Assembly (NCBI GenBank): GCA_029582165.1
Contig: CM055875.1
Span: forward strand, 7,423,501 to 7,487,500
Origin: Portulaca oleracea
Lineage: Eukaryota; Streptophyta; Magnoliopsida; Caryophyllales; Portulacaceae
Length of the DNA stretch: 64,000 nucleotides
Reading direction: 5' to 3'
A program made the translations under genes and the position numbers. The notes beneath the pieces were generated by a model. It made no database searches, had not been told where the DNA came from, and saw nothing but the letters and a program-made list of their open reading frames with translations. Each line of letters begins with the position of its first letter. The stretch's first letter is position 1. This document shows positions 36,401 to 47,039 of this stretch, piece after piece.

Positions 36401-39400
36401 TGATACTCTATTCCTCAAATAGGTGGAAGACTGAGAGGTAAATCTTGAGGAAACACATCTCCATACCGAGCAAGCAAGGAGCCACAAGAGGGTCACTTAC
36501 TCACTTTTATTAGCTTCTAGGAGGAGCAAGGCAACGACATCATTTCCCTTCCCTAGAGCCCTCTCAACATGTGTTTCGCTCATGTGTTTGGACTTCTCAC
36601 TTACCGCCCCGGGTTTAGGAGGTAAAATTTAATGTGCAACAAGAGGTGACAGCTTGACCCTTTTGTTGTTAAGCACAAAATATAAGTATTCTCCATCCCG
36701 TCATGAATAGCACGTTTGTCGAATTGTCAAGCATGACACAATAAGATATGGCAAGCACTCATAAGCACAACACACAAAATGGCATCACGATCATGGACGG
36801 AGCTACCTTAGAACAAAGAGGGGCAATTGCCCCCCTGGATTGCCACACCTTAACATTCATTATCAACAGCACATATGCATATGTAGTTTGTAGATCAAGT
36901 GGTAGGGACCTAATATATTATCTAAAGGGTTTGGAGTTTGAAACTTAGATTTTACTTGCATCCATTTTTACATTGTTTTTGGCTAATATTTAATTCTTAG
37001 ACTAATAAATATCAATTTTATGAACCTATAATATATTATTTAAGTGTATTGACAGTAATCTAAAATTTATTTATTTAAAGTAAAGAAATTCAAATGAAAA
37101 TAAGATTAATTTATTTAATATATGTCATGCTTGCATAATTAAAGTAATACACTAAGGAATATATATATATATATATATATATATCTGTGTGTGTGTGTGT
37201 GAATAAACTACACAATTTATAGTTTATTATTGTATCATTTTTTTCTTCCCTTTAGTATACACATATTTTATAATTCTTTTTTAAAATATAATAAAAGTAT
37301 TATAATGATCGCCCCCCTCAACATTTTATTCTGGCTTCGTCCCTTATCACGATATTTGAAACCAATAGATAGATTAACTAAAAGTCTAAAACATGTTTGG
37401 TTACCTTGAGTTCACCATTGCCATTAAGCAACTTCAAAAAAATAGGGCTTGGGATGCGAAATAAGGGAATACCCTAGCTTTTCCACCATATAAGTTAATG
37501 CCACATTTCAGATACCTGCCTCCATCAATAATACATCTTTCCCCTGGTACACCTTGAGTGAAAAATTAGCTCCCCTTGTGGGCTTGTCGAGAGGGGCTTC
37601 ATTAGCATACAATACCCTTCTCAAGACAAATATTTCACCATTGTCGGGCTTAAGAACTTCGGGAACCTTATCGTAGGAGTCATCCCAATCCTCAACCACA
37701 CATTTGGATTCCTCTTGAGTAGTCATAAGTTATTCTACAATCTCTTACACTTTAAAGATTCTTCAGGTAGGACAATCAACTTGAAAATGGTATCCTTGAC
37801 ATTTGAAGCACTTTTTACCTTCCACCTTCTTGGGGAGCTCCGTAGGGGAGGATATGAGATACCCTTTCCCTAGTCAACCCTAGTAAGAGGAGTCGAATTT
37901 GGAGCTTCACTAGGCCTTAAAGTAGCCAATTGTGCAGGTTTGGTGGGAGGATGACGGGATGGCCATAGGGCCTTGGTAAAGACTCCTCCTTCCTTCTCTC
38001 GACATTGATCGCCAAATTGCACAAGTCAACCAAGGAATGGTATGGCTGTATCTTAACCATCTTGACAATAGATGGAGATAAACCATTCAAGAACTGCATC
38101 ATGGTTTGCTCCAGAAGCTCTTGTAATTAGCACTTGATGAGTAACTGCTCAAATTCCAAAAAATGTTATGATGTACGTGTAGCTCAATAATAAGAGTGCA
38201 CGAGCTAGACAACACCAATAGAACAATAGAGACCTAATTTGTTTCCACTTAAGATTGCTTTTTGAGCAAAGTCAGCATCAAGGAAAGAAAAACAAGAAAG
38301 GAAAGACAGAAAGCTTGTGTTTCCAAGTTGATACAGGAACATCACAGCAAGAACACAAGGGGTAAGACTTGGTTCTCTTTTATAGATACAGAATCACCAC
38401 CATAGGATTGAATTACCACTTGATTTGCCACAATCAAGATACGGGAGTGGAAGATTGAGAGTTGTTAGATACTCGCAAACAAGAGAAGCAGCAAAGCTCA
38501 CATTCATTCATAAAACTCAATAGTGAACAAAAGAGTACAAGAGCTCGAGTATATGCATCAACTAGGCAAGCATACACCTAGCTGAATTAAGCTAGTGAGG
38601 TTTCCTAATGATGAAGAAACCTCTAAACAGACTTGATTATGCTAAAATACAATATAATCAGCTACATATGGTAAATTACTACCGAAATTACATAGCATCA
38701 AAATAAGCCACTTCATGGTCACTTGCTGCCTGGCTACAAGTTACTGGTCCAGCACTTGATACTTGTTGTAATCCATGCATCACTTTACCTTTACACGAAT
38801 AATGTCCCTCCCAAATGAATCTTAAGTCGATGCATCGTCATAACAACTCATTCACCAAGGGTAACTCGATCACAGGTTGAAAGGACCAAAATAACCCTTG
38901 TAAATAGCCAGATATGCAAACTGACCCAGACAACTACTCACTGGACAAGTCTGGTCTGTTTGAACTATAGAAGAGGTTCTCATATGATAGTCAGTTGCAC
39001 TCTTGGACTAGATTTAAAGAACTCACTAAGGATCCCAATGGCTCTAGAAGCAGCCTTTTTGGGCACCAAATGAGCATGCACGAGGCTAGAACAAATAGCC
39101 TACTAGAATTGGGTTATGTACAAACCAGTCTGGAAAAATGGCTATATTTGTAGGCCAAATATTTACCAACATAGATGAGTATAGGTTTGCTGGAAACCTT
39201 GATTAATGCCCTTCAAAAGACTCCTAGGGCTCTTCCCTTGCAAAGACCTCAATTAAGAGAAATTGAGATTACAAAACCTGTTGTAGAAACGCTCGAGTAT
39301 CCATGCTTGTTGTGTGATCTGCTTGGAATATCTTGCGGTTGATGGACAACAAGGTAGCAAGCCTTGATCAATGTTGTGGCACTGCGATGGCCTCCATCAT

Positions 39401-42400
39401 GTTCACTCACGCTTCTCTTCCCTTGCTCGAGGACGAAGAGTCTTCTCAAAGTGTCTTGCTTGTAGGTACTTGGTGAGAATCGTTTGTTGATCAACTTCGT
39501 AAGCTTCTCCCACGAGGCAATGTTCCTTTTACCATCTCGAGCTCGTTGAGCTTTCACACATTCAAACCAAAGTGACGCAACTTTGGTGAGCTTCAAGCTA
39601 ACAACCTTGAAGGCTTTTTCATCTTTATAACCCTTGGCTTCAAAGACCCGTTCCACAAGTTGCAACCACTCCAAGTAATCGTTGGGATCAAGGGAGTTAT
39701 TCTCGAGCTCGTTGAGCTTTCACACATTCAAACCAAAGTGACGCAACTTTGGTGAGCTTCAAGCTAACAACCTTGAAGGCTTTTTCATCTTTATAACCCT
39801 TGGCTTCAAAGACCCGTTCCACAAGTTGCAACCACTCCAAGTAATCGTTGGGATCAAGGGAGTTATTGAGCTTTAGGAGCTCAAACTTGACATCATGAAG
39901 TTCATCCCTTGGTGGCCTCTCTTCTCTTCCCCTTTGATGATGCTTTCGATCGGAGCCACTATCGCCACTTGACTCAAAGGCAGGAGGATGATGGATAGGG
40001 CTAGGGGTGTCTCTAATCCCCTCGACCAAGGTTGGCCCGGGAGTTGTGCAGAGATAATTTCAAATCGATTTGTAATGGCACCAAGAGCATTTTAAAGGTT
40101 TGGGACCACGCTCTCCAGGCCTTGGATTCGAGCTTCTTCAAGGGAGGTCACGAGGGTGCTCTTTGATGCTGCTAGTTCCTACTTGATTAGGATCAATTTA
40201 GGAATCCATTTTCAAGTGGAAAGGAAAAGGACGGAATTTGTTTGGGAAAATTTTTTTGTGGAGCTTGGTTTTCTTGTCGTTTTTATACACAAAAGAGAGA
40301 CACTAAGGAAAAATAATAGAAGAGAGTAACTAGCAGCAAGATCCAACAACTCCAAGATGATCCCAACACCAAAATCATTCAATCCCAAGATACCAACATC
40401 ACCAAGAGAATCATCTAACTAAAATACTCCAAAACTTCGTTCAATCCAATGAGCACAACAAACGAAGATAAAATACCAAATAGTCGAACACTCGCATAAG
40501 CACAATCACCAAATCTAAGCCCCACAAAATCAATGACATCCAACAGATTCAATAACATCCACCATGATCACACCCATTCGAACTCCAACAATCACAGGGG
40601 ATGGAGGTTACCAACAAGATCAAAATAGCAATATGATGAAAACACCAAAATCAATGAGAAAAACTCAAGCAAGATGATAACCTAAATGCTCTAATACCAA
40701 ATGGAGAATGCCGTGGTAGGAGAGCAATATGCTTGAGTTGATGTATAATCACAATAAATCACCAAGTATCAATAAGACACCCAGAATTCTTGAAGAATAA
40801 TAGAAGAACACTTGAAGATAACGACGATATGATCTTGGATAAAGTCATAAAGATGATCAGCACCAAGACCTAATCAACACACCAAGTATTGATAAAGGGA
40901 ATCCCACCACAATACAAAAAAGGATTGGCTTAATTTCACCACCAAATTAGTGATTTGGATAAAGCAAATTAAGGCTTGAGAGAGCTTTGAGAGTGGTCTC
41001 AAAAATACCATAATGATAGTCAGCAATAATTAAGTTCTTACTCTTTCCAATTACCAATTTATAGGTAACAAAGTGGAGTTAACCCCCAAGGAGAGTTAAC
41101 TAAGAATGGGCCTAATTAACCCAAGTTAGTTATAACATAAAGGCCAAATTAAAATCCTAAGAGAGGAGAGGACTAAGTTGGCCCAATATTAAGACGAGGG
41201 ATTACAAAAAAATAATGACAAAATAACCCCTAAATAAGAGTTAAAACACCACGTTTCATTAAGTGAAATCTTGGGAGTCATCGGCGTGACCATGGACATC
41301 ACGACCATGACCTGCTTGGCTTGGACAAAAGGGCACCTAACCCACAAGGGGTCACGGGCGTTACCCATTGTGTCACGATCATGTCCAAGGTTGGCTTGGG
41401 GAAGGCCACCAGGATGCGGGCGTGATCGCTCTGTCACGATCGTGACGCTCTTGGGATCACTAGCATGACTGTTGTAGTTACAACCAAGACTCCTTGTTGA
41501 GTCGGATGGTCAAGGGCGGCTGCTCCTCGTCGCGAGCATGCGCATGATCGACAAGAGGCGGGTCAGGCGTGACTGAACCTGTCGCGACCGAGACTCTTGG
41601 CTAGAAGGCTCTCCAAAAAAACCAAAGTTTGGGTAAGGCAAAAGGATGCGGCACAATCGTGACCATTGTGGTCATGCCCATGACTCTAGTATGACTCCCA
41701 AGCTTTCCTTGCCTAGCCTTCTCTTCCAAACTTCAAGAAGACTAACACACCTTAGCCTCCACCTTATTCTTGCCGACGATGGGAAAACGCCCCTTAGTAG
41801 CGCTCTTGGCTAATCCATAGGATGACAAAAAGGATCCTCTCGGGTTCGGATCGATAAAAATTGTAATTCCAAAAGAACCCGGGAAGCAATTTGCTTAGCC
41901 TTCAAGAGTAGGTTAGCAAACGGTCCCCAAACCACTTTAGTGGGAGAGGAAAAATCGGGGCAGGGGCGAACCAGTGGATCTTTTAGCGGCCGACAGCAGC
42001 CAGCAAGGGCTTGCCTGCCAACAGCAGTAAGGAGAGAACGGCATGAGGTAAGCCTTGTACATAACTACCTCTTACATCACCCTCCTCCAATGGGAAATGC
42101 ACCACAATAAAAGTATTAACATCACCACCACCACCAGCCCACCACTAATTATGTTATAGGTAACAGAATTACAAAGCAAAAGCTTCATGAAATATGAAAA
42201 TACCTGTAGACTTGCATATATTGCGAGCTCCAACTTGAAAGGTTTCCTAAGGTTACGAGAACCACATGGAACTACAACCACCAAGCTGTAAACCAAATTG
42301 TTCAACGGGGTCATCAAAAGGTCATGCATTATATGTCATGCAGAAGAAGACTAAATCAGAACAATAAACCATATCATACCACCCCCAATGCACAACAGCA

Positions 42401-43370
42401 AATAAGTAGCAAACATAAAAGTACTTAACTTCACAAATAGCTTTATTATTTTCAGTGATTTGACGAATAATATTTACTCACACTTTTCTCGAAAGAAGCT
42501 GTGGAGCTAGTATTTCTAGAAAACCTGGCCCATACAACTCACGCAACCAACCAGAGTATAGGCAGATGTGACTCTATACGCATCAAGGCAAAAACACAGC
42601 ATCAGAAGGCAATTTTTTTCAAATACCAAGTCATCAGAAGAAAATATTAGGCAGTTTATTCAGAAAGGAAAATACCTCAATTGTTCGAACGACATTTGTG
42701 AAGCCTTTGGCCCTAGCAACCTCAAGTGGGGTTTGGCAATCATCATTCATAGATAAAGCATTGGCTGCAAGAGAAGGAACTCTATGATGTACTTCACATT
42801 GCACAAAGGCACAAATAAATTATGATCGTCATGAGAGGACTCATAGAATGGAAACACAAGCACCATAATATCTCAGCTCATAACTTCAGAGTTCAAACTC
42901 CAAACAAAATGTCTATCTGTAATCTCTATGAATTTTTCTAGCTTGTCATTAAAGAGCTCAACCCTCAGGTGACATTTTGAACCTTTTAATTGATATCCAG
43001 AGATGAGGAAGGGGGCCTAATGCTAAATACCTCCATGTGAAAGAAGTAGCTTGACAGTCTCTTCTAATCCTCGTTTTGCAGCATGATGCAAAGGTGTCCC
43101 TCCACTACGACCTAACAAAATTAGGTATAAATATTAACTTGGTTAAATGCGCACACATTCATAGACAATTCAACATGGAATTCCAAATGCAAGAAATGTC
43201 AAAACATTAAGCATTCATAAGTTCCTGAAGCAACAAAACACCATCAACTTTCAAAGACATTTAGCGAGAAACAGAACCCCTTCAGGCCATATTAGAATGC
43301 TCATACACTGAAGTTCGCAAACCCTAACACTTCAAACAACAAAGAGGGCGCAGTAGGAAACCCAAGAATG

Positions 43371-43407
<37 letters not shown>

Positions 43408-44130
43408 AAAGTTAATTACTATGAACCCGAAGGGCAGAGCACTTATCATACCTGGGCGATATGCATTCACATTGGCACCCAATTCTATAAGAGTCTTAGC
43501 AACATTGTAAAGAGGTAGACTCATACAAGCCAGTATTAGAGGAGTCCTCCCTTCTTTTTCCACATGCTGCATCAAAGTTGCCCATCAAGCAGAACAAAAC
43601 ATTCACATTAGTTCCAACGAGCAAGCTAATACTCTCATACCCACTGCAAGGAATGCTGTTTCTGACCAAATAAATGAATATACTGCATTTAATTTCAAGT
43701 TAAATGCTCCATTATCCAAGAATCCACGATACACACAATGTTGTACACTTCCTCAACCAAGCTATGCTGCCTATTCATGTGAAAGCCGTAAATTCCTATT
43801 CAGTAAGGGAAAATGGTCTGAAAGCCGAATCGTAACCATTAAGTTTATACCCAGAAAAGCTAAATATGCATGAAAAACCAAGCCACAAAATTAAACATGT
43901 AAACTTGACAATTTTCAAGTTAAATACCAAGATTATGTGAGTTTTTATTTAGGACGATACCCTCTGAGCAATTGGAACAAAATATCCTAATTTTAAAACC
44001 CTTATGGGAATTGAATAAGGGAAATTACCTCGAGACCAGCACCTTCTGCACGAAGAGATTTGATGCATTCAATGTTACCATAGGAAACCTGTTGATACAG
44101 CAATTCGTCCTTTGATTGTTGCTGCCCCAT
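30469..44130 (-). CDS. XBAT35: XBAT35-like ankyrin-repeat RING-type E3 ubiquitin ligase, ten exons
   Basis: Exons, minus strand: 44130-44029, 43566-43452, 43111-43031, 42764-42676, 42573-42482, 42285-42204, 33239-33137, 33051-33004, 32649-32564, 31167-30469. All introns are GT-AG and phases agree, giving 498 residues (Arabidopsis XBAT35 is about 460). It starts MGQQQSK with Gly2, a possible myristoylation site. Ankyrin repeats span about 38-130 ([33 protein letters not shown]). A middle block carries [18 protein letters not shown] and [29 protein letters not shown] (327-340) looks like a ubiquitin-interacting motif. The C3HC4 RING is at 447-485 ([23 protein letters not shown]). It probably transfers ubiquitin to substrates held by the ankyrin repeats. 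Intron 6 is 8964 bases because of a nested retrotransposon. No stops or frameshifts, so it looks functional. Confidence 0.93.
31005..31125 (-). repeat. In-frame Ala/Pro minisatellite in exon 10 of the E3 ligase
   Basis: GGAGGTGCGGCAGTTG recurs with the unit encoding TAAPPVTA-A, read on the minus strand as three APPV copies (residues about 282-311). It lengthens the protein relative to Arabidopsis without breaking the frame. Confidence 0.8.
33614..33618. repeat. Target-site duplication (GTGGG), left copy
   Basis: GTGGG precedes the left LTR end at 33619. The same five bases follow the right LTR end at 41940-41944. Confidence 0.7.
33619..34321 (-). repeat. 3' LTR of the nested Ty3/gypsy element
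   Basis: Aligns with 40702-41939 from CTTGAG...AATCACA onward through AAGGAGAGTTAACTAAGAAT and CTTGGCTTGGACAA. On the minus strand it begins TAAAGTGG and ends TTCA. A block of about 500 bases present in the 5' LTR is missing near 34305. The unusual TA start is supported by the polypurine tract that directly precedes it. Confidence 0.85.
34322..34333 (-). promoter_or_regulatory. Polypurine tract of the nested Ty3/gypsy element
   Basis: AAGAAGGGAGGA on the minus strand, immediately before the LTR start TAAAGTGG. Confidence 0.7.
34340..36700 (-). pseudogene. Degenerate pol of the nested Ty3/gypsy element
   Basis: Integrase C-terminal text (FKPGDLV, HLRKERS, RTNKLMP-like) lies near 34450-34560. 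RNase H follows at about 35290-35840, and RT at 35847-36240 with [30 protein letters not shown] and YFDDIIVY (YFDD at 35922-35933). The RT is split into two frames at about 36033. Many stops elsewhere. No intact protein remains. Confidence 0.85.
36784..37353. mobile_element. hAT-like non-autonomous element inside the Ty3/gypsy element
   Basis: The element proper is 36792-37345 (554 bases), flanked by ATCACGAT on both sides (36784-36791 and 37346-37353), an exact 8-bp duplication as made by hAT transposases. Ends CATGGACGGAGC and, inverted, AAGGGACGAAGC resemble the CAGGGGCGGAGC ends of a common plant hAT family. GGGCAATTGCCCCCC is next to the left end and GCCCCCCTC near the right. It holds a (TA)n(TG)n microsatellite at about 37159-37200 and no transposase. 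Confidence 0.85.
38122..39350 (-). mobile_element. Foreign block inside gag, probably an LTR
   Basis: Gag homology stops at about 38120 and resumes at about 39350. Within, the minus strand reads TGTTGGTAAATA (from 39171), a TATA box CTATAAAAGAG (about 38376-38386) and a TT/CT-rich leader, and 38122 starts TGTAATTAG, so an LTR of about 1.05 kb (38122-39171) is plausible. The extra 180 bases up to 39350 are unexplained and I found no matching target duplication. Confidence 0.45.
39541..39872 (-). repeat. 166-bp tandem duplication within gag, apparently identical copies
   Basis: The stretch from GCTCGTTGAGCTTTCACACA at 39541 reappears at 39707 and continues through TCAAGGGAGTTATT without a visible difference. 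It duplicates the gag core ([14 protein letters not shown] to CVKAQRAR). Identity of copies in an otherwise old element is odd. Confidence 0.9.
40681..40700 (-). promoter_or_regulatory. Primer-binding site of the nested Ty3/gypsy element
   Basis: On the minus strand TTGGTATTAGAGCATTTAGG, complementary to the 3' end of initiator tRNA-Met with one C-to-T change in TGGTATCAGAGC. It lies one base from the LTR end. Confidence 0.85.
40702..41939 (-). repeat. 5' LTR of the nested Ty3/gypsy element, 1238 bp
   Basis: Minus strand begins TAAAGTGGTTTGGGG and ends CTCCA next to the primer-binding site. Contains several imperfect palindromes of the type CGTGAC...GTCACG, including the perfect GTCACGATCGTGAC at 41433-41446. 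Followed by GTGGG at 41940-41944. Confidence 0.85.
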
Positions 44131-44382
44131 CCGAAAACTTTAATTTGTTTCTAAAAATTAATACTATCCCCCAATCAATTCCTAGGTGAAGAAGAACCCT
44201 AATCAGCATAAATAGCCAACTAGGGATGGGCGGATTTTATTATGCACTCTTTGAAATGGATATTTGATATTGAGTGAGACGCTTACTTGTAAGAATTAAT
44301 TGCTGGGTTGTGAATTTTTTTTTTTTCCTCCTAAATTTTGTGCTATTCAACGCGGTGTGATTTTCCTCGGTTGTTAAGCAAT

Positions 44383-44830
44383 GACGTACAAAACTTTTTT
44401 TTTTTTTTTTGTTCCACAACCAAGTCAACATAACATATTATAGTCCCTGTTTGGCAACCAGCTGTTAACTTTGATTGCAGTAAAAGTTTTTAGTAAAGTA
44501 GTTTTTTGTGAAAAACTAATATAAAAAGTTTTAAGTAATGGCGTACAAAACTTTTTTTTTCCTCGGTGGTTAAGTAATGACGTACAAAACTTTTATTTTA
44601 GTTTTATTTTTGTTCCACAACCAAGTCAACGTAACATATTATAGTCTCTGTTTGGCAACCAGCTATTAACTTTGATTGCAGGAAAAGTGTTTGGTAAAGT
44701 AGTTTTTTGTGAAAAACCAATATAAAAAGTTACTTATTAAACATCTCAAATAGCTTTTTAACTTTGGTCAAAAAGCTAAAAGCTATCCAAAAAAATAAAA
44801 GCTATCCAAAAAGTTGGGTAGCCAAACACC
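44383..44830. mobile_element. MITE-like sequence with a local 196-bp duplication
   Basis: GACGTACAAAACTTTT...CCACAACCAAGTCAAC...CTGTTTGGCAACCAGCT occurs at 44383 and again at 44579. The right end, GTTGGGTAGCCAAACACCCC (about 44813-44832), is an inverted match to CTGTTTGGCAACCAGCT-type ends, as in plant MITEs of hAT type. So a MITE next to the E3 ligase promoter appears to have had its left end duplicated. Confidence 0.65.
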
Positions 44831-44985
44831 CCAAAATCAATTAATCACCCAAAATAAACAATTGGTCTAAAGACTTGTAAAATTTAAAAGTAATTATTTT
44901 TTAATGATAAGAGAGAAGTTTCTAGGTAATCTTCTCTCAAGGGTTATACCAAAAACAACATCAAATACAATATTAATCACATAAG

Positions 44986-45344
44986 GTTTTTGGCCACAAA
45001 TAATCAATACTGAGGGGCTTGTTATTAGGAATAATCCAACCTGACTTTTAGGCCACTGACAGTGTTTACTTTTTCACTATTTTCTCATAGCAGTCCAGAA
45101 TCAACTTTCGGCACCGGAAAGCTGACGTGGTGTCCGAAAATTTCCTTTTTGAAGTATGAATAAACATACTTTCCGGTTGTCAGGTCTACTTTCCAGTTGC
45201 CATGTCAGCTTTCTGGTGCTGGAAATTGATTTTGGACTGCTATGGGAAAATAGAGAAAAAGTACAAACTGTCAGTGCCCGAAAAGTCACTTTGGATTATT
45301 CCCAGTAACAAGCGCCTCATTACAGATTATTTGTGGCCAAAAAC
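44986..45344. mobile_element. Foldback MITE with about 150-bp inverted arms
   Basis: GTTTTTGGCCACAAATAATC opens the left arm and appears inverted at the right end (closing at 45344). The arms continue with GGAATAATCC, CACTGACAGT, ACTTTTTC and GCAGTCC to about 45120, and 45210 from the other side. Outer ends are clear, but the target duplication is not. Confidence 0.8.
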
Positions 45345-45384
45345 TCTATTACATATATCCTCAATACAATTATCAAATCAAACA

Positions 45385-45896
45385 ACAAGATAATTAATAG
45401 AGTGTCTAAACTTTGAAAGTCAATCCACAGCACGATTTCTTTGATGATAAATATGAGTAATCACCACCTCATCACAAAGGGACAAGAAATTCTAATATGT
45501 TGTGTCGGAGTAGGAATCTCCTAGAGAACCTGATAAGAGCCTTTAATTACATTAATAAGCACCAAAATATCACCTTCAATGTGGAGACGCATTAATCCTG
45601 CCAAGTAAGTAGCTCGAATGCAATTTCTCTTCGTTGTTGCCTCCGCAACCAAAACTAACTAGAAATCCAATATTAAAAGTCGAAGCTTGAATGAATCTCT
45701 TAAAGTGATCCCTAGTAATGAATCTATCGCCCGCTCCTACAAACAATTTCGAATCGTCAAAATTGATGTTCACCAAACTCCATGAGGGTTTACTCCAAGC
45801 AACCCAACGTGAGGTTTGACAAGCCAGAGAGGATTCCAAGTCCAACAAGTCTTGAAACTGCACCGCCATTTTGTGGACATTTTTGGCGTCTTTCAA
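45385..45896 (-). pseudogene. LINE RNase H fragment, minus strand
   Basis: WSKPSWSLVNINFDDSK is followed by VGAGDRFITRDHFKRFI, the start of a plant LINE RNase H (normally FDGS...GIGVVIRD). After frameshifts the text continues IEGDILVLINVIKGS, DEVVITHIYHQRNRAVDWLSKF. FDGS has become FDDS. It is a second, more decayed LINE piece, unlinked to the one at 2.9-5.5 kb. Confidence 0.75.
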
Positions 45897-45899
45897 ACT

Positions 45900-47035
45900 T
45901 TGAATACTTACGGGATGGAGAATTTATTGGGGTTTACTTTTTAAAACACTTCATGGATTACTTGCACATTTTATGAATAGTTACATTGTAAAATCACATT
46001 CCTTTTACTGTATGCATTTTGAGAATAATTGAACTAAACTTTAAGAGCAAACATCCACTCATTCCTACTCCTTAGGATTAGTTCAATTGGTTCATAAAAT
46101 GTTAAGCTCGGAAGAAGGTAATTTATGCAACACTATTTAAAAACATACAAATGCACCGCAAATTTGCATCGGTTCATTGTAAAACCATTATGAACATGAT
46201 TTATGCAATCTTGATGTTTTTTAGGTTAAAAGGAGTCATCACCCAACTTTTTTTAAGGAGAAAAGTCAAGACGAAATTGAAACGAAAATAATAGAAGACT
46301 CTGCCTATTAACCAAGAAGTGGATTCGGGAGTAAGGTTACGAACTCAAAAGGTAAAGACCTTTGAGTTCACCTCTCACTTAGGAAAGACTCTGGTAAAAG
46401 TTTGAATATGTGCTTTTAGTAAAGTTTGGAAGGAAAGTAAATTTAAACTTTACATGATTAATTCATTAAACATGCAAAAATGAATACTTTACAACATAAG
46501 CACAAGAACACTTTACATTGGAAATAAACACACAAAAGAGTATGATGTTTTCAAAGGCAACCTTTTCTAGCCTTGTTTGATCACTTGATTCTTGCCTCGC
46601 ACTTGATGGAATCCAATCGCACTTAGAAGAAAGATTATGACACTTCTTTGTTGATGTCAAATAGAACCAAACTTAGGGTAAGAAAAAGTTAAGAAAAGAC
46701 TTTTCATGAGGTCTTCTTATGGTGTTTTTGGATATGTTTTTGGTGTTTTTCTTGTGTTTTTGGATATGTTTCGGGAGATATGTGTTTAGGTTTAAGAAAA
46801 GGATTAAGGAGAAGGAAAATGAGGTTAAGAATGGTACATGAAATTAGGGAGAGAATATGAGAAAGTTGAAGTTTGATAGAGGAAAGATGAGAATAGAGTT
46901 TTAGTTCTTAGTTGTTGTTCTTTGCTTGGAGCTAGTAGGGTTCTATTTATAGGCTAGGGGATACTAGATTCGAATGAGGTTGAGAATACACCTAGTTAGC
47001 CTTGGTCAACAAGGTTACTTTGTTTTCATCAAGTT
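45900..47035. other. Intergenic DNA, no supported gene
   Basis: AT-rich sequence with GGTGTTTTTGGATATGTTT repeated at about 46720-46770. Could include part of an LTR. Nothing coding. Confidence 0.3.
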
Positions 47036-47039
47036 TAAA

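Larger units (their letters stand above)
37508..40205 (-). pseudogene. Degenerate gag of the nested Ty3/gypsy element, interrupted
   Basis: Reading leftward: [14 protein letters not shown] near 40140, then a frame from 40029 with [56 protein letters not shown] and KRSVSE, the retrotransposon gag core. After a foreign block (about 38122-39350) it resumes with [17 protein letters not shown] (to 37917). A zinc-knuckle-like [14 protein letters not shown] lies at about 37766-37813, one residue short of the CX2CX4HX4C pattern. A post-gag segment is at 37508-37726. Stops break it in several places. Confidence 0.82.
33619..41939 (-). mobile_element. Ty3/gypsy retrotransposon nested in intron 6 of the E3 ligase gene
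   Basis: Two LTRs (33619-34321 and 40702-41939) flank gag and pol remnants read on the minus strand, with GTGGG duplicated outside. Next to the right LTR is a primer-binding site, and next to the left LTR a polypurine tract. Gag is at about 40205-37760, pol at about 36700-34340 in the order RT, RNase H, integrase. All frames are broken. The LTRs differ at many positions and the 3' one lacks roughly 500 bases, so the insertion is old. It lies in the same orientation as the host gene and adds 8.3 kb to an otherwise about 640-base intron. Confidence 0.88.

Noticed and set aside
40681..40700. tRNA gene
   Set aside because: Only the 3' complement of initiator tRNA-Met is present next to an LTR, which is a primer-binding site. 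The same applies at 48085-48096.
30469..44130. Two separate genes, an ankyrin gene (42.2-44.1 kb) and a RING gene (30.5-33.2 kb)
   Set aside because: Exon phases fit across the gap, and [10 protein letters not shown] / DAQPR is contiguous in Arabidopsis XBAT35, so one gene with an enlarged intron explains both.
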